A stretch of DNA of 64,000 nt from Actinomycetales bacterium (GCA_017308515.1 JAFKEN010000006.1:168479-232478); one strand, 5' to 3'. Shown: positions 19,433-28,009, counted from the first letter of the stretch. Made by a program: numbers and translations. Notes: a model not told the origin generated them from the sequence alone.

Positions 19433-19910
19433 ACGCGAACGGCGTCGCCTCGACCGCGGCGCGGAGCCGCGCCGGCTCGACCCAGGCCCAGTCGTCGACC
19501 TCGCCGGCCGCCGGGCGCGGATCGCCCCCCACGCGGGTGCGGAACACCGGGCACAGCTCGTTCTCCACGACCCCCGCGGAATCGCGGGCGCGATAGCGGA
19601 AGTCGGGCAGCACGAGTTCGAGCGCGCCGACCTCGAGCCCGAGCTCGGTCTGCGCGCGTCGCCGAACCGCCTCGGCGGGCGACTCACCGGGGGCGGGGTG
19701 GCCGCAGAACGCGTTGGTCCACACCCCGGGGAAGGCGCGCTTGCCGAGCGCGCGCCGCGTGACGAGCACCCGGCCGTCGGGTCCGATCACGTGGCACGAG
19801 AACGCCAGATGCAGCGGAGTGTCGGCCGTGTGCACCGTCGCCTTGTCGGCCGTGCCGATCGGGGTTCCCGCGTCGTCGAGCAGGACGACGAGTTCGACGG
19901 GATCGGTCAC
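19380..19910 (-). CDS. idi: Isopentenyl-diphosphate delta-isomerase, type I
   Basis: This 176-residue Nudix-fold Idi has the catalytic Cys in NAFCGHPAPGES, the EAVRRRAQTELG Nudix-like helix and the catalytic Glu in ENELCPVF. It interconverts IPP and DMAPP, feeding carotenoid synthesis. The GTG start (19908-19910) is 44 bases from the divergent crtB. Its end overlaps the kinase gene tail-to-tail. It completes the carotenoid supply side of this locus. Confidence 0.93.
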   Translation of the reverse strand: MTDPVELVVLLDDAGTPIGTADKATVHTADTPLHLAFSCHVIGPDGRVLVTRRALGKRAFPGVWTNAFCGHPAPGESPAEAVRRRAQTELGLEVGALELVLPDFRYRARDSAGVVENELCPVFRTRVGGDPRPAAGEVDDWAWVEPARLRAAVEATPFAFSPWLALQLAESPSLPG

Positions 19911-19942
19911 GGTGCTCCGGGGGCCGGGGGAGGGGCTCGCGC

Positions 19943-19948
19943 TAGTCT
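19943..19948 (+). promoter_or_regulatory. -10 box TAGTCT, leaderless crt operon
   Basis: TAGTCT lies six bases before the crtB GTG, so the carotenoid operon appears to be leaderless. Confidence 0.5.
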
Positions 19949-19954
19949 GCCAGA

Positions 19955-20842
19955 GTGGAGAGCGCCGACCGCTATGCCGCCACCGCCGAGGCGGCCGCGC
20001 GTCTCGTGATCCGGCAGTACTCGACCTCGTTCGGCATGGCCTCGCGCATGCTCGGGGCGGGGGTACGCCAGCCGGTGCAGAACATCTACGCCCTCGTGCG
20101 GGTCGCCGACGAGATCGTCGACGGCGCTGCCGAGCAGAGCGGCACCGCCCCCGCCGCGGCCCGGCGGATGCTCGACGAGCTGGAGGCCGACACCGAGCGC
20201 GCGATGGCCGAGGGCTACAGCCCCAACCTCGTGGTGCACGCCTTCGCCCGCACCGCCCGCCAGGTCGGCATCGGGACCGAGCTGACCCGGCCGTTCTTCG
20301 CCTCGATGCGCGCGGACCTCACCCGCACGACCCACACCAAGAAGTCCTTCGCCGAGTACGTCTACGGCTCCGCCGAGGTGGTGGGTCTCATGTGCCTGGC
20401 GGTGTTCCTCGCCGACGAGCCGCGCGATCGCACCCCCGACGAGCTCGCGACCCTCGGTGCCGGCGCGCGGGCCCTCGGCAGCGCGTTCCAGAAGGTCAAC
20501 TTCCTGCGCGACCTCGCCGCCGACGTCGACGGGCTCGGCCGCAGTTACTTCCCCGGGATCGATCCGACGGCGCTCACCGAGAAGCAGAAGAACCGGCTGC
20601 TCGACGACATCGAGGCCGAGCTGCGCACCGCCGAGGAGTGCCTGCCGCTGCTGCCGCCCTCGAGCCGGCGAGGGGTCGCCCTCGCGCACGCGCTGTTCGC
20701 GGAGCTCGCCCGGCGGCTGCGCCGCACCCCGGCGGCGGAGGTCATGCGCACGCGAGTGCGGGTGCCGGATCCGGTGAAGGTGCGTCTCGCCCTCAGCGTC
20801 GGCCGCAGCCCGCGCCGGCGATCGGTGGGAGCGCTCGCGTGA
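19955..20842 (+). CDS. crtB: Phytoene synthase
   Basis: This 295-residue squalene/phytoene synthase joins two GGPP molecules to make phytoene. Both Asp-rich motifs are present: ADEIVD (about 50-55) and NFLRDLAADVDGLGR. VYGSAEVVGLMC is also typical. It is the first gene of a crtB-crtI-crtYe-crtYf-crtEb operon in which each stop and start overlap. No GGPP synthase (crtE) is present in the window, so that step must be encoded elsewhere. Confidence 0.93.
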   Translation: MESADRYAATAEAAARLVIRQYSTSFGMASRMLGAGVRQPVQNIYALVRVADEIVDGAAEQSGTAPAAARRMLDELEADTERAMAEGYSPNLVVHAFARTARQVGIGTELTRPFFASMRADLTRTTHTKKSFAEYVYGSAEVVGLMCLAVFLADEPRDRTPDELATLGAGARALGSAFQKVNFLRDLAADVDGLGRSYFPGIDPTALTEKQKNRLLDDIEAELRTAEECLPLLPPSSRRGVALAHALFAELARRLRRTPAAEVMRTRVRVPDPVKVRLALSVGRSPRRRSVGALA

Positions 20843-22485
20843 GCCGCGCGGTCGTCATCGGCGGCGGCATCGCGGGTCTCGCGACCGCCGCGCTGCTCGC
20901 GCGCGAGGGGCACGAGGTCGTGCTGCTCGAGCAGTCCGACCGTTTCGGCGGGCGGGCCGGGCTGTGGGAGCGCGACGGCTTCCGCTTCGACACCGGGCCG
21001 TCGTGGTATCTCATGCCGCGCGTGTTCGACCACTTCTTCCGGCTGCTGGGCACGAGCGCCGAGGAGCAGCTCGACCTCGTCGACCTCGACCCCGGCTACC
21101 GCGTCTACGCCGAGGGCGCGGACGCGCCGCTCGACGTCGCCCAGGAGCGCGAGGCCAACATCGCGCTCTTCGAGAGCGTCGAGCCGGGCGCCGGCGCGCG
21201 GCTGGCGGCCTACCTCGACGAGGCGGCCGAGGTCGCCGACCTCGCCGAGTCGCACTTCCTCTACTCCACCTTCGCCAAGCTCGGGCCGGTCTTCGACGGG
21301 GCCGTCGTGCGCCGGTCCCCGCGTCTCGTGCGGCTGCTGCTCGAGAGCCTCGAACGCCTCACCCACCGCACCGTCGCCGACCGGAGGCTGCGGCAGATCC
21401 TCGGCTACCCGGCGGTCTTCCTCGGCAGCTCGCCCGAGCGCGCGCCGAGCATGTACTCGCTCATGAGCGCGCTGGATCTCGCCGACGGCGTGCGCTACCC
21501 GAGGGGCGGCTTCCGGCGCGTCATCGACGCGATCGAGGGCCTCGCCCGCGCCGAGGGTGTCGTGCTGCGACCGGGCACGCGGGTGCGACGGATCGTCGTG
21601 GAGAACGGGGCCGCGGTCGGGGTGGAGGTCGACGGCTCCGCGGGGCCCGAGGGCCCCCCCGTGCGCGTCGACGCCGACGTCGTGGTGTCGGCGGCCGACC
21701 TGCACCACACCGAGACGCGGCTGCTGACCGACCCGGGCACGCGCACCTACCCCGAGCGCTGGTGGAGCCGGCGCGTCGCCGGCCCGAGCGCGCTGCTGCT
21801 GCTGCTCGGGGTGAAGGGCGACGTGCCCGAGCTCGAGCACCACACGCTGCTGTTCTCGAAGGACTGGCACGCCAACTTCGACGCGATCTTCGGCGACGCG
21901 CCGCGGGTGCCCGACACGCCCTCGCTCTACGTGTGCAAGCCCAGCGGCGTCGACGACTCGGTGGCTCCGGAGGGGCACACCAACCTCTTCGTGCTCGTGC
22001 CGCTGCCCGCCGAGCCGGGTCTCGGGCGTGGCGGCGTCGACGGCGCGGGCTCCGCCGCGATGGAGGCGCTCGCCGACCGGGTCATCGCGCAGATCGCCGA
22101 GTGGACGGGCGCGAGCGACCTCGCCGACCGGATCGTCGTGCGCCGCACCATCGCGCCCGCCGACTTCGCGAACGACCTCAACGCCTGGAAGGGCACCGCC
22201 CTCGGCCCCGCGCACACGCTGCGGCAGAGCGCGTTCTTCCGCGCGGGCAACGCGAGCCGCAAGGTGCGCGGGCTCTACTACGCGGGCGGGTCGACGATCC
22301 CCGGGATCGGCCTGCCGATGTGCCTCATCAGCGCCGAGCTCGTCGTCAAACGCCTGCGCGGCGACACCTCCGCGGGGCCGCTGCCCGAGCCGCTCGAGGC
22401 GGGTCGCGCGGCCGATCGGCCGACCGACGACGGCGACCCGTCGGCCGGTGAGGCGACGGTGGGCGCGGAGGCGGCCGGGGCGTGA
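20839..22485 (+). CDS. crtI: Phytoene desaturase
   Basis: This 548-residue FAD-dependent CrtI has the dinucleotide motif VIGGGIAGLATAALLAREGHEV at the N-terminus, DTGPSWYLMP, and the carotenoid-desaturase signature near the C-terminus (GLYYAGGSTIPGIGLPMCLISAELV). It converts phytoene to lycopene. GTG start overlapping the crtB stop (GTGA). The C-terminus carries an extra acidic Gly/Ala-rich tail of about 40 residues. Confidence 0.93.
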   Translation: MSRAVVIGGGIAGLATAALLAREGHEVVLLEQSDRFGGRAGLWERDGFRFDTGPSWYLMPRVFDHFFRLLGTSAEEQLDLVDLDPGYRVYAEGADAPLDVAQEREANIALFESVEPGAGARLAAYLDEAAEVADLAESHFLYSTFAKLGPVFDGAVVRRSPRLVRLLLESLERLTHRTVADRRLRQILGYPAVFLGSSPERAPSMYSLMSALDLADGVRYPRGGFRRVIDAIEGLARAEGVVLRPGTRVRRIVVENGAAVGVEVDGSAGPEGPPVRVDADVVVSAADLHHTETRLLTDPGTRTYPERWWSRRVAGPSALLLLLGVKGDVPELEHHTLLFSKDWHANFDAIFGDAPRVPDTPSLYVCKPSGVDDSVAPEGHTNLFVLVPLPAEPGLGRGGVDGAGSAAMEALADRVIAQIAEWTGASDLADRIVVRRTIAPADFANDLNAWKGTALGPAHTLRQSAFFRAGNASRKVRGLYYAGGSTIPGIGLPMCLISAELVVKRLRGDTSAGPLPEPLEAGRAADRPTDDGDPSAGEATVGAEAAGA

Positions 22486-22868
22486 GCGCGCTCTCGTTCG
22501 CCTATCTCGCGGCACTGCTCGTGTCGCTCGCGGGGGTCGCGACGCTCGACCTGCGGTTCCGGCTGTTCGTCGGGCGTGATCCGCGCCGCGGCATCGCGGT
22601 GCTCGCGCTCGGGGTCGCGTTCTTCGTCGTCTGGGATCTCATCGGGGTCGGCGCGGGCATCTTCTTCCGCGGCGCGCCCGAACTGCTCACCGGGGTGCTG
22701 ATCGCTCCCGAGGTGCCGCTCGAGGAGCTCTTCTTCCTCACCCTGCTGTGCTGGACGACGATGGTGCTCGTGACCGGGATGCGGCGCCTCCTCGGCGCGC
22801 GTCGCGTGGCCGGCGCATCCGGCGCGCCCCCCGCCTCCCCCGACGGGCCGGAGGGGGGCGTCTCGTGA
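22482..22868 (+). CDS. crtYe: C50 carotenoid cyclase subunit (CrtYe/LbtA type)
   Basis: This 128-residue membrane protein has about three helices and the lycopene-cyclase-domain motif PEVPLEELFFLTLLCW. It forms a heterodimer with the next gene product. GTG start overlapping crtI by 4 bases. The ring type formed (epsilon, beta or gamma) cannot be told from sequence alone. Confidence 0.87.
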   Translation: MSALSFAYLAALLVSLAGVATLDLRFRLFVGRDPRRGIAVLALGVAFFVVWDLIGVGAGIFFRGAPELLTGVLIAPEVPLEELFFLTLLCWTTMVLVTGMRRLLGARRVAGASGAPPASPDGPEGGVS

Positions 22869-23263
22869 CCTACCTGCTCATCGACCTGCCCTTCCTCGCC
22901 GTCGCGATCGTCGTCGCGGCCGTGGCGTGGGTCCGCGGCCGACGTGCGAGCCGCGCCGCGTGGGCCCTCGCCGCGGTCGGGGTGCTCGTGCTGACCGCCG
23001 TGTTCGACAACGTGCTCGTGGGCACCGGCATCGTCGGCTACGACCCCGCGCTCATCAGCGGGGTGCGGATCGGTGTCGCGCCGATCGAGGACTTCGCCTA
23101 CGCGGTCGCCGGGCTGCTGCTGCTACCGGCGCTGTGGGACCTGCTGCCGGCGCGGGGGGGCGGCGGGCCCGGTGAGGCGTCGGTTCGGGCCGTTCCGGGG
23201 CCGGCACAGCGGCCCGAGTCGACGCCTCGCGGCAAGCGGGCAGCGGGGGAGGAGGCGCCGTGA
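22865..23263 (+). CDS. crtYf: C50 carotenoid cyclase subunit (CrtYf/LbtB type)
   Basis: This 132-residue membrane protein has the paired domain motif VFDNVLVGTGIVGYD and VAPIEDFAYAVAG. It is the second half of the heterodimeric cyclase. GTG start overlapping the preceding stop (GTGA). The hydrophilic Gly/Pro/Arg tail of about 35 residues is unusual in length. Confidence 0.87.
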   Translation: MTYLLIDLPFLAVAIVVAAVAWVRGRRASRAAWALAAVGVLVLTAVFDNVLVGTGIVGYDPALISGVRIGVAPIEDFAYAVAGLLLLPALWDLLPARGGGGPGEASVRAVPGPAQRPESTPRGKRAAGEEAP

Positions 23264-24126
23264 TCCGGGCGCTGCTGCTCACGAGCCGCCCGCTCAGCTG
23301 GGTCAACACCGCCTACCCCTTCGCGGCGGCCTACCTGCTCGCGACCGGCCGCGTCGACGCGGCCTTCGTCGTGGGCACGGTGTTCTTCCTCGTGCCGTAC
23401 AACCTCGCCATGTACGGCATCAACGACGTCTTCGACTACGAGAGCGACCTGCGCAACCCGCGCAAGGGCGGGGTGGAGGGCGCGCTGCTGCGCCCCGAGC
23501 ACCACCGCGCCACGATCGTGACCGCGATCGCCGCCTGCGTCCCCTTCGTCGTCGCGCTCGTCGTGCTCGGCTCGCCGCTCAGCTGGCTCGTGCTCGCGGT
23601 CTCGCTCTTCGCGGTCGCGGCCTACTCGGCGCCGGTGCTGCGGTTCAAGGAGCGGCCCTTCCTCGACTCGATCACGAGCTCGACCCATTTCGTCTCGCCC
23701 GCGGTCTACGGCCTCGTCCTCGCGGGAGCGGAGTGGACGCCGGCGACGTGGGCGGCGATCGGCGCCTTCTTCCTGTGGGGGCTCGCCTCGCACGCCTTCG
23801 GGGCCGTGCAGGACGTGCTGCCCGACCGGGAGGCGGGCATCGGCTCCGTCGCGACCGTCATCGGCGCGCGGGCCACCGTGCGACTCGCGCTCGTGCTCTA
23901 CCTCGCGGCGGGCCTGCTGCTGCTCGTGCTGCCGTGGCCGGGGGTGCTCGCGGCGGTGCTCGCGATCCCGTACCTGGCGATGGTGGCGCCGTTCTGGAAC
24001 GTCACCGACGCGGACTCGGCGCGCGCGAACCGCGGCTGGCGCCGGTTCCTGTGGATCAACTACGCCGTCGGCTTCCTCGTCACCATGCTGCTCATCGCGA
24101 TCGCCGTGCTCGGCGCCGGAGGGTGA
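23260..24126 (+). CDS. crtEb: Lycopene elongase / C50 carotenoid prenyltransferase
   Basis: This 288-residue UbiA-family prenyltransferase has the Mg-binding motif NDVFDYESD, a second Asp-rich motif (DVLPDREAG) and about eight membrane helices. It adds two C5 units to lycopene, making the C50 precursor of decaprenoxanthin or sarcinaxanthin. It is last in the crt operon and ends 65 bases before the tetR gene. Confidence 0.9.
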   Translation: MIRALLLTSRPLSWVNTAYPFAAAYLLATGRVDAAFVVGTVFFLVPYNLAMYGINDVFDYESDLRNPRKGGVEGALLRPEHHRATIVTAIAACVPFVVALVVLGSPLSWLVLAVSLFAVAAYSAPVLRFKERPFLDSITSSTHFVSPAVYGLVLAGAEWTPATWAAIGAFFLWGLASHAFGAVQDVLPDREAGIGSVATVIGARATVRLALVLYLAAGLLLLVLPWPGVLAAVLAIPYLAMVAPFWNVTDADSARANRGWRRFLWINYAVGFLVTMLLIAIAVLGAGG

Positions 24127-24156
24127 CCGGGGGCGCGTCTGCGCAGCCGGGGGACA

Positions 24157-24185
24157 TTGACGCCCAAAACGTTAGTCACTAACAT
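24157..24185 (+). promoter_or_regulatory. tetR-ABC operon promoter
   Basis: TTGACG (24157-24162), a 17-base spacer and TAACAT (24180-24185) precede a leaderless GTG at 24192 by six bases. It is one of the clearest promoters in the window. Confidence 0.65.
24171..24183. promoter_or_regulatory. TetR operator GTTAGT-C-ACTAAC
   Basis: A perfect 13-bp palindrome, extending to 19 bp (AA.GTTAGT.ACTAAC.TT) with one mismatched pair, overlaps the spacer and -10 box. It is the natural autoregulatory site of the TetR protein encoded immediately downstream. Confidence 0.65.
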
Positions 24186-24191
24186 TCTGGC

Positions 24192-24758
24192 GTGACCGAT
24201 TCCGCCGCGACCCCCGGCAAGGCCGAGCGCACCCGCGCGCACATCTTCCGCGTCGCCCTCGAGCTCTTCGAGCACCACGGCTACGAGGAGGTCACCGTCG
24301 CGCGCATCGCCGAGGCCGCCGGCGTCAGCGAGATGACCGTCTACCGGCACTACCCCTCGAAGGACGCGCTGCTGCTCGACGACCCCTTCGATCCCCTCAT
24401 CGTGGCGGCGATCGCCGCGCGGCCGCGGCAGGATCCGCCGCTGCGCCGCGCGATCGACGGCGTGCGCGCCGCGTGGCGCGAGCTACCCCTCGAGCACGCC
24501 GAGGAGGTGCGCCGTCGCCTGCGCCTCGCCGTCGCGCCGAGCCTGCGCGCCGCGATCGACCGGAACACCGCCGCGACCGAGGCGGCGGTGGCCGCGCGCC
24601 TGGAGGCCGACGGTGCCGACCCTGCCGCGGCGCGGGTCGCGGCGGCAGCCACGCTCGCCGCGCTCATGGCGGGTCTGCTGCACTGGGCCGAGGGCGACGA
24701 CGGCGCCCTCGGCGAGGCCGTGCTCGCGGCCCTCGACGTGCTGGAGGGGGCGGCATGA
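24192..24758 (+). CDS. TetR-family regulator
   Basis: This 188-residue protein has a TetR HTH at about residues 9-55 (FRVALELFEHHGYEEVTVARIAEAAGVSEMTVYRHYPSKDALL) and an alpha-helical ligand domain. It probably represses its own operon with the ABC exporter genes it overlaps (ATGA), via the palindrome in the promoter. The ligand is unknown; actinobacterial TetR-ABC pairs of this type usually sense a toxic compound. Confidence 0.87.
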   Translation: MTDSAATPGKAERTRAHIFRVALELFEHHGYEEVTVARIAEAAGVSEMTVYRHYPSKDALLLDDPFDPLIVAAIAARPRQDPPLRRAIDGVRAAWRELPLEHAEEVRRRLRLAVAPSLRAAIDRNTAATEAAVAARLEADGADPAAARVAAAATLAALMAGLLHWAEGDDGALGEAVLAALDVLEGAA

Positions 24759-25480
24759 GCCGGCTGCGGATGCGCGACGTCACGCGACTGTTCGCGGGTG
24801 GGGCCGGCGTGCGCGAGATCGACCTGGTCGTCGAGCCGGGACAGATCCACGCGCTCGTCGGGCTCAACGGCGCCGGCAAGACCACGATCATGCGTCTCGC
24901 GCTGGGCATGCTGCGGCCCGACGCGGGCGAGGTCGCGATCGACGACGAGCCGCTCGGCCGCCGCGCGCCCGCGCTCTGGGCGCGGGTGGGGCACCTCGTC
25001 GAGACACCGCTGGCCTACGGCGAGCTCACCGGGCTCGGCAACCTCGAGATCGGCGCGCGGCTGCACGGCGCCGGACGCCGCGGCTCCGCGATCGCGCGCG
25101 CGGCTCTCGCCGAGTTCGGGCTCGAGGCGTATCGCGACGTGCCGGTGCGGCGCCTCTCGCTCGGCAACCGGCAGCGGGTCGGGATCGCCTCGGCGCTCCA
25201 GCACGACCCCGCACTCGCCGTGCTCGACGAACCCACCAACGCGCTCGACCCCTCGGGCGTGATCCGGGTGCGGGAGGCGCTCCTGCGGCGCGCCGATGCC
25301 GGGGCCGGCCTGCTCATCTCGAGCCACCACCTCGACGAGGTCGCCCGGATCGCGCACCGCATCACCGTCGTCAACCGCGGCCGCATCATCGGCACCCTCG
25401 ACCCCGCGGGGCGTGACCTCGAGCGCGAGCTCTTCGAGGCGCTGCACGCGGACGACGTCGCCACCGGAGCCGCCGCGTGA
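24755..25480 (+). CDS. ABC exporter ATPase
   Basis: This 241-residue nucleotide-binding protein has Walker A GLNGAGKTT, signature LSLGNRQRVG, Walker B AVLDEPTNALDP and the switch His in SSHHLDE. It is the CcmA/BcrA-like type that pairs with separate ABC-2 permeases for drug or peptide export. Translationally coupled to tetR and to the permease. Confidence 0.9.
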   Translation: MSRLRMRDVTRLFAGGAGVREIDLVVEPGQIHALVGLNGAGKTTIMRLALGMLRPDAGEVAIDDEPLGRRAPALWARVGHLVETPLAYGELTGLGNLEIGARLHGAGRRGSAIARAALAEFGLEAYRDVPVRRLSLGNRQRVGIASALQHDPALAVLDEPTNALDPSGVIRVREALLRRADAGAGLLISSHHLDEVARIAHRITVVNRGRIIGTLDPAGRDLERELFEALHADDVATGAAA

Positions 25481-26238
25481 ACGCCCTCGGCGTCGCGATC
25501 CGGGTCGAGGCGCGCAAGGCGCGCGCCGCACGGCCGGTGCTCGCCACGAGCGTGCTGTTCGCCGGCGGGCTGCTGGCGCTCGCGATCGGCATGACGCTCG
25601 CCGCCTCCTCCGGCCGGCCGGAGCTCGTGGGCAAGCTGGGCCCGCTCGCCGACGCGCGCGGGTGGGAGCTCTACCTCGGCGTCGCGATCCAGGTGGCGGG
25701 AGCGGCGGGCCTGCTCGCGACCGGGGTCGTGCTCGCGTACCTGGTCGGCCGCGAGTTCGGCGACGGCACGATCGCCGGGCTGTTCGCGCTGCCGGTGCCG
25801 CGCGCGGTGATCCTGGCGGCCAAGGTCGTCGTCTTCCTCGCCTGGTCGCTCGTGCTCGCCCTCGCGGTCGGCCTGGCGGTGCTGCTCGGAGGGCTCGCCC
25901 TGGGCCTCGAAGGTCAGCCGGGGGATGTCGCCGCGGCGCTCGTGCGCCTCGTCGCGCTCGTCCCGCTGAGCGCGCTCACCGCGGTGCCGGTCGCTCTCGC
26001 GGCGAGTCTCGGGCGCGGGCTGCTTCCCGGCATCGGGCTCGCCGTCGTGCTGCTCGCCGCCGCGCAGGTCGCCGTCGTCGCGGGCGCGGGCCCGTGGTTC
26101 CCGGTCGCGACGGGAGCGCTGTGGGCGATCGATCCCGCGGCCGTTCCGCCGCTCGCGTTCCTGCCCGCGGTCACGCTGCCGGTCGCCGCGGGGCTGGTCT
26201 CGGCGCGGGTCTGGAGCCGCCTCCAGCTCGACCGCTAG
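25477..26238 (+). CDS. ABC-2 type exporter permease
   Basis: This 253-residue membrane protein has about six helices and the sequence GREFGDGTIAGLFALPVPR, typical of ABC-2 permeases where the coupling helix meets the ATPase. GTG start overlapping the ATPase stop. It would homodimerise. The substrate is unknown. Confidence 0.82.
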   Translation: MNALGVAIRVEARKARAARPVLATSVLFAGGLLALAIGMTLAASSGRPELVGKLGPLADARGWELYLGVAIQVAGAAGLLATGVVLAYLVGREFGDGTIAGLFALPVPRAVILAAKVVVFLAWSLVLALAVGLAVLLGGLALGLEGQPGDVAAALVRLVALVPLSALTAVPVALAASLGRGLLPGIGLAVVLLAAAQVAVVAGAGPWFPVATGALWAIDPAAVPPLAFLPAVTLPVAAGLVSARVWSRLQLDR

Positions 26239-26309
26239 GGTCGCGCCCGGAACCCGGCGCGGGTGTCCGGCGCCGGGCGCTCAGCCCCCGACCCTCGGCG
26301 CGGGATCCT

Positions 26310-26340
26310 CAATGCCGGACCCTCAGCGCCGGACCCTCAG
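26310..26340. repeat. Short direct repeat at the MFS gene end
   Basis: Two adjacent copies of a GCCGGACCCTCAG unit, with partial copies either side, lie between the ABC permease and the convergent MFS stop. Probably slippage-derived; no function is evident. Confidence 0.4.
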
Positions 26341-27788
26341 CGCCCGGCGACCGCCTCCGACTCCGCGACGGCGCTCGCGCGCAGGTCGGGCAGCCGCACG
26401 AGCAGCAGCAGCGCGAGGCCGACGAGCAGCACGATGCCGATGCCCAGCACCCCGTAGATCGTCGAACCGGCGAGGGCGATGAAGAGGGTCCACATCGCGG
26501 GGGAGATGAAGCTCGCGACGCGGCCGGTCGTCGCGTAGAGGCCGAAGATCTCCGCCTGCTGGCCCGCCGGGGTCACGCGCATCAGCAGCGAGCGGCTCGC
26601 CGCCTGCGCGGGGCCGACGAAGGCCGAGAGGATGAGGCCCGCGACCCAGAACACCGGCTTGCCGACGCCCTGGAAGGCGAAGACCACCGCGGCCATGGCG
26701 ACGAGCCCGACGAGGGCGAAGACGATGACCGCCTTCGGGCCGAAGCGGTCGTCGGCCCGCCCCGCGAGGATCGTCGAGACCCCCGCGACGACGTTCGCCG
26801 CGATGCCGAAGATGAGCACCTCGGTGCTGCTGAAGTGGAAGGCGACGGCGGCGAGCACTCCGCCGAAGGCGAAGACCCCCGCGAGACCGTCGCGGTAGAT
26901 CGCGCTCGCGAAGAGGAACCAGAACGCCGGCCGCGCCTCGCGGAAGAGGCGGATGAGATCCTTCACGAGCACGACGTAGCCGGCGAAGAAGTTGACCTTC
27001 CGGCTCGCGTCGGGGGCGGGCGGCGCCTCGGGGACGTTGAACGCGAGCGGCAGCGCGAAGACGATCGTCCACACGCCGCAGCCGACTGCGATGAGCCGGT
27101 ACGCGAGCCCGTCGGAGGTGTCGAGGCCGAACCAGTCGGCGAAGGTCAGCACCACGACGATGACGAGCGCGACGATGCCGCCGATGTAGCCCAGCCCCCA
27201 GCCCAGCCCCGAGACCTTGCCGACGGTGCGGCGGGTCGAGACCTGGTGGAGCATCGCGTTGTAGTTGACGCCCGCGATCTCGGAGACGACCGCGCCCACG
27301 GCGAGGATCACCGCGCCGGCCCAGAAGTACTCCGGCGAGGCGTGCACGAAGAACAGCGAGAACTGCAGGAGCGCGAGGATCCCCGTGAACAGCAGGAGCA
27401 CGCGCTTCTTGCCGCCGGTCGCATCCGCCCGCTGCCCGATGACCGGAGCGAGCAGGAAGATCAGGACGCCGGCGAGCGTGGTCGCGAGGCCGTAGCCGCT
27501 CGTCAGGCCCGCGAGCGCCTGCTCCTTGGCCGGGTCGCCGTCGGGCAGCGCCGCGGTCGCGGGGTCGAGGAAGCTGTCGGAGACGAGGTAGAGCGAGGCG
27601 AAGACGAAGGTCAGGATCACCGAGTTGAAGGGCTGGGTGGCCCAGTCCCAGAAGGCCCACGACACGACCTGCTTGCGGGGCACCTCGCGCCCGTCGCGGG
27701 GGAGGCTCGCCGACCCGAGGGGGCCGATCGACTGGGTGTTCGCGGTCGGTGCCGGCGTCGGGACGCCCTCGTCCCTGGTCTCGCTCAT
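26337..27788 (-). CDS. MFS transporter, UMF1/Atg22-like
   Basis: This 483-residue protein has 12 predicted membrane helices. Features of the UMF1 group include the N-terminal WAFWDWATQPFNSVILTFVF and later GQRADATGGKKR and FLFASAIYRDGLAGVFAFGG. Substrates of bacterial members are uncertain (amino acids or sugars by analogy). A TAGCGT box (27795-27800) six bases before the ATG indicates a leaderless transcript. It is a single-gene unit. Confidence 0.82.
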   Translation of the reverse strand: MSETRDEGVPTPAPTANTQSIGPLGSASLPRDGREVPRKQVVSWAFWDWATQPFNSVILTFVFASLYLVSDSFLDPATAALPDGDPAKEQALAGLTSGYGLATTLAGVLIFLLAPVIGQRADATGGKKRVLLLFTGILALLQFSLFFVHASPEYFWAGAVILAVGAVVSEIAGVNYNAMLHQVSTRRTVGKVSGLGWGLGYIGGIVALVIVVVLTFADWFGLDTSDGLAYRLIAVGCGVWTIVFALPLAFNVPEAPPAPDASRKVNFFAGYVVLVKDLIRLFREARPAFWFLFASAIYRDGLAGVFAFGGVLAAVAFHFSSTEVLIFGIAANVVAGVSTILAGRADDRFGPKAVIVFALVGLVAMAAVVFAFQGVGKPVFWVAGLILSAFVGPAQAASRSLLMRVTPAGQQAEIFGLYATTGRVASFISPAMWTLFIALAGSTIYGVLGIGIVLLVGLALLLLVRLPDLRASAVAESEAVAGR

Positions 27789-27794
27789 GCGGTC

Positions 27795-27800
27795 ACGCTA
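27795..27800 (-). promoter_or_regulatory. -10 box TAGCGT, leaderless MFS gene
   Basis: TAGCGT on the minus strand lies six bases before the start codon at 27788. Confidence 0.5.
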
Positions 27801-27924
27801 GCGGCGGCGGGTGAACGGGCGGTAGCGCGGCGCGCGCGGGAGCGGCCCTGCGGGCGCACCCGCGCGGGGCCTGCTCCCGCGAGTGAGGCGCCCGGGCCCA
27901 CCAGCGAGCCGCCCGCAGACCACG

Positions 27925-27945
27925 GTTGAGCCGACCGGACTCAAT
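27925..27945. promoter_or_regulatory. Upstream HAIR element (dnaK promoter)
   Basis: GTTGAGC-N7-ACTCAAT matches the HspR site CTTGAGT-N7-ACTCAAG at 5 of 7 and 6 of 7 arm positions with exact spacing. It lies 17 bases upstream of the -35 hexamer. Confidence 0.6.
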
Positions 27946-27961
27946 TTCGCCGCGCCCCGAC

Positions 27962-27990
27962 TTGACACGGTTATCCACAGGGCGCAAACT
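27962..27990 (+). promoter_or_regulatory. dnaK operon promoter
   Basis: A consensus TTGACA (27962-27967), a 17-base spacer and CAAACT (27985-27990) precede the downstream HAIR. The same (T/C)AAACT-TTGA junction occurs before clpB at 33470. Confidence 0.55.
27971..27979 (+). other. Perfect DnaA box TTATCCACA
   Basis: The 9-mer matches the DnaA consensus exactly and sits within the spacer of the dnaK promoter. It is isolated: no second box is nearby, so it is not an origin. Confidence 0.4.
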
Positions 27991-28009
27991 TGACACCACG
28001 CGACTCAAG
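27989..28009. promoter_or_regulatory. HAIR element overlapping the dnaK start site
   Basis: CTTGACA-N7-ACTCAAG matches the HspR inverted repeat with a perfect right arm and 5 of 7 in the left. Its place just after the -10 box fits repression of dnaK-grpE-dnaJ-hspR by HspR. Confidence 0.75.

Noticed and set aside
27962-28009. Replication origin, because of the DnaA box
   Set aside because: There is only one DnaA box, no AT-rich unwinding region, and no dnaA, dnaN or gyr genes; the site is inside the dnaK promoter.
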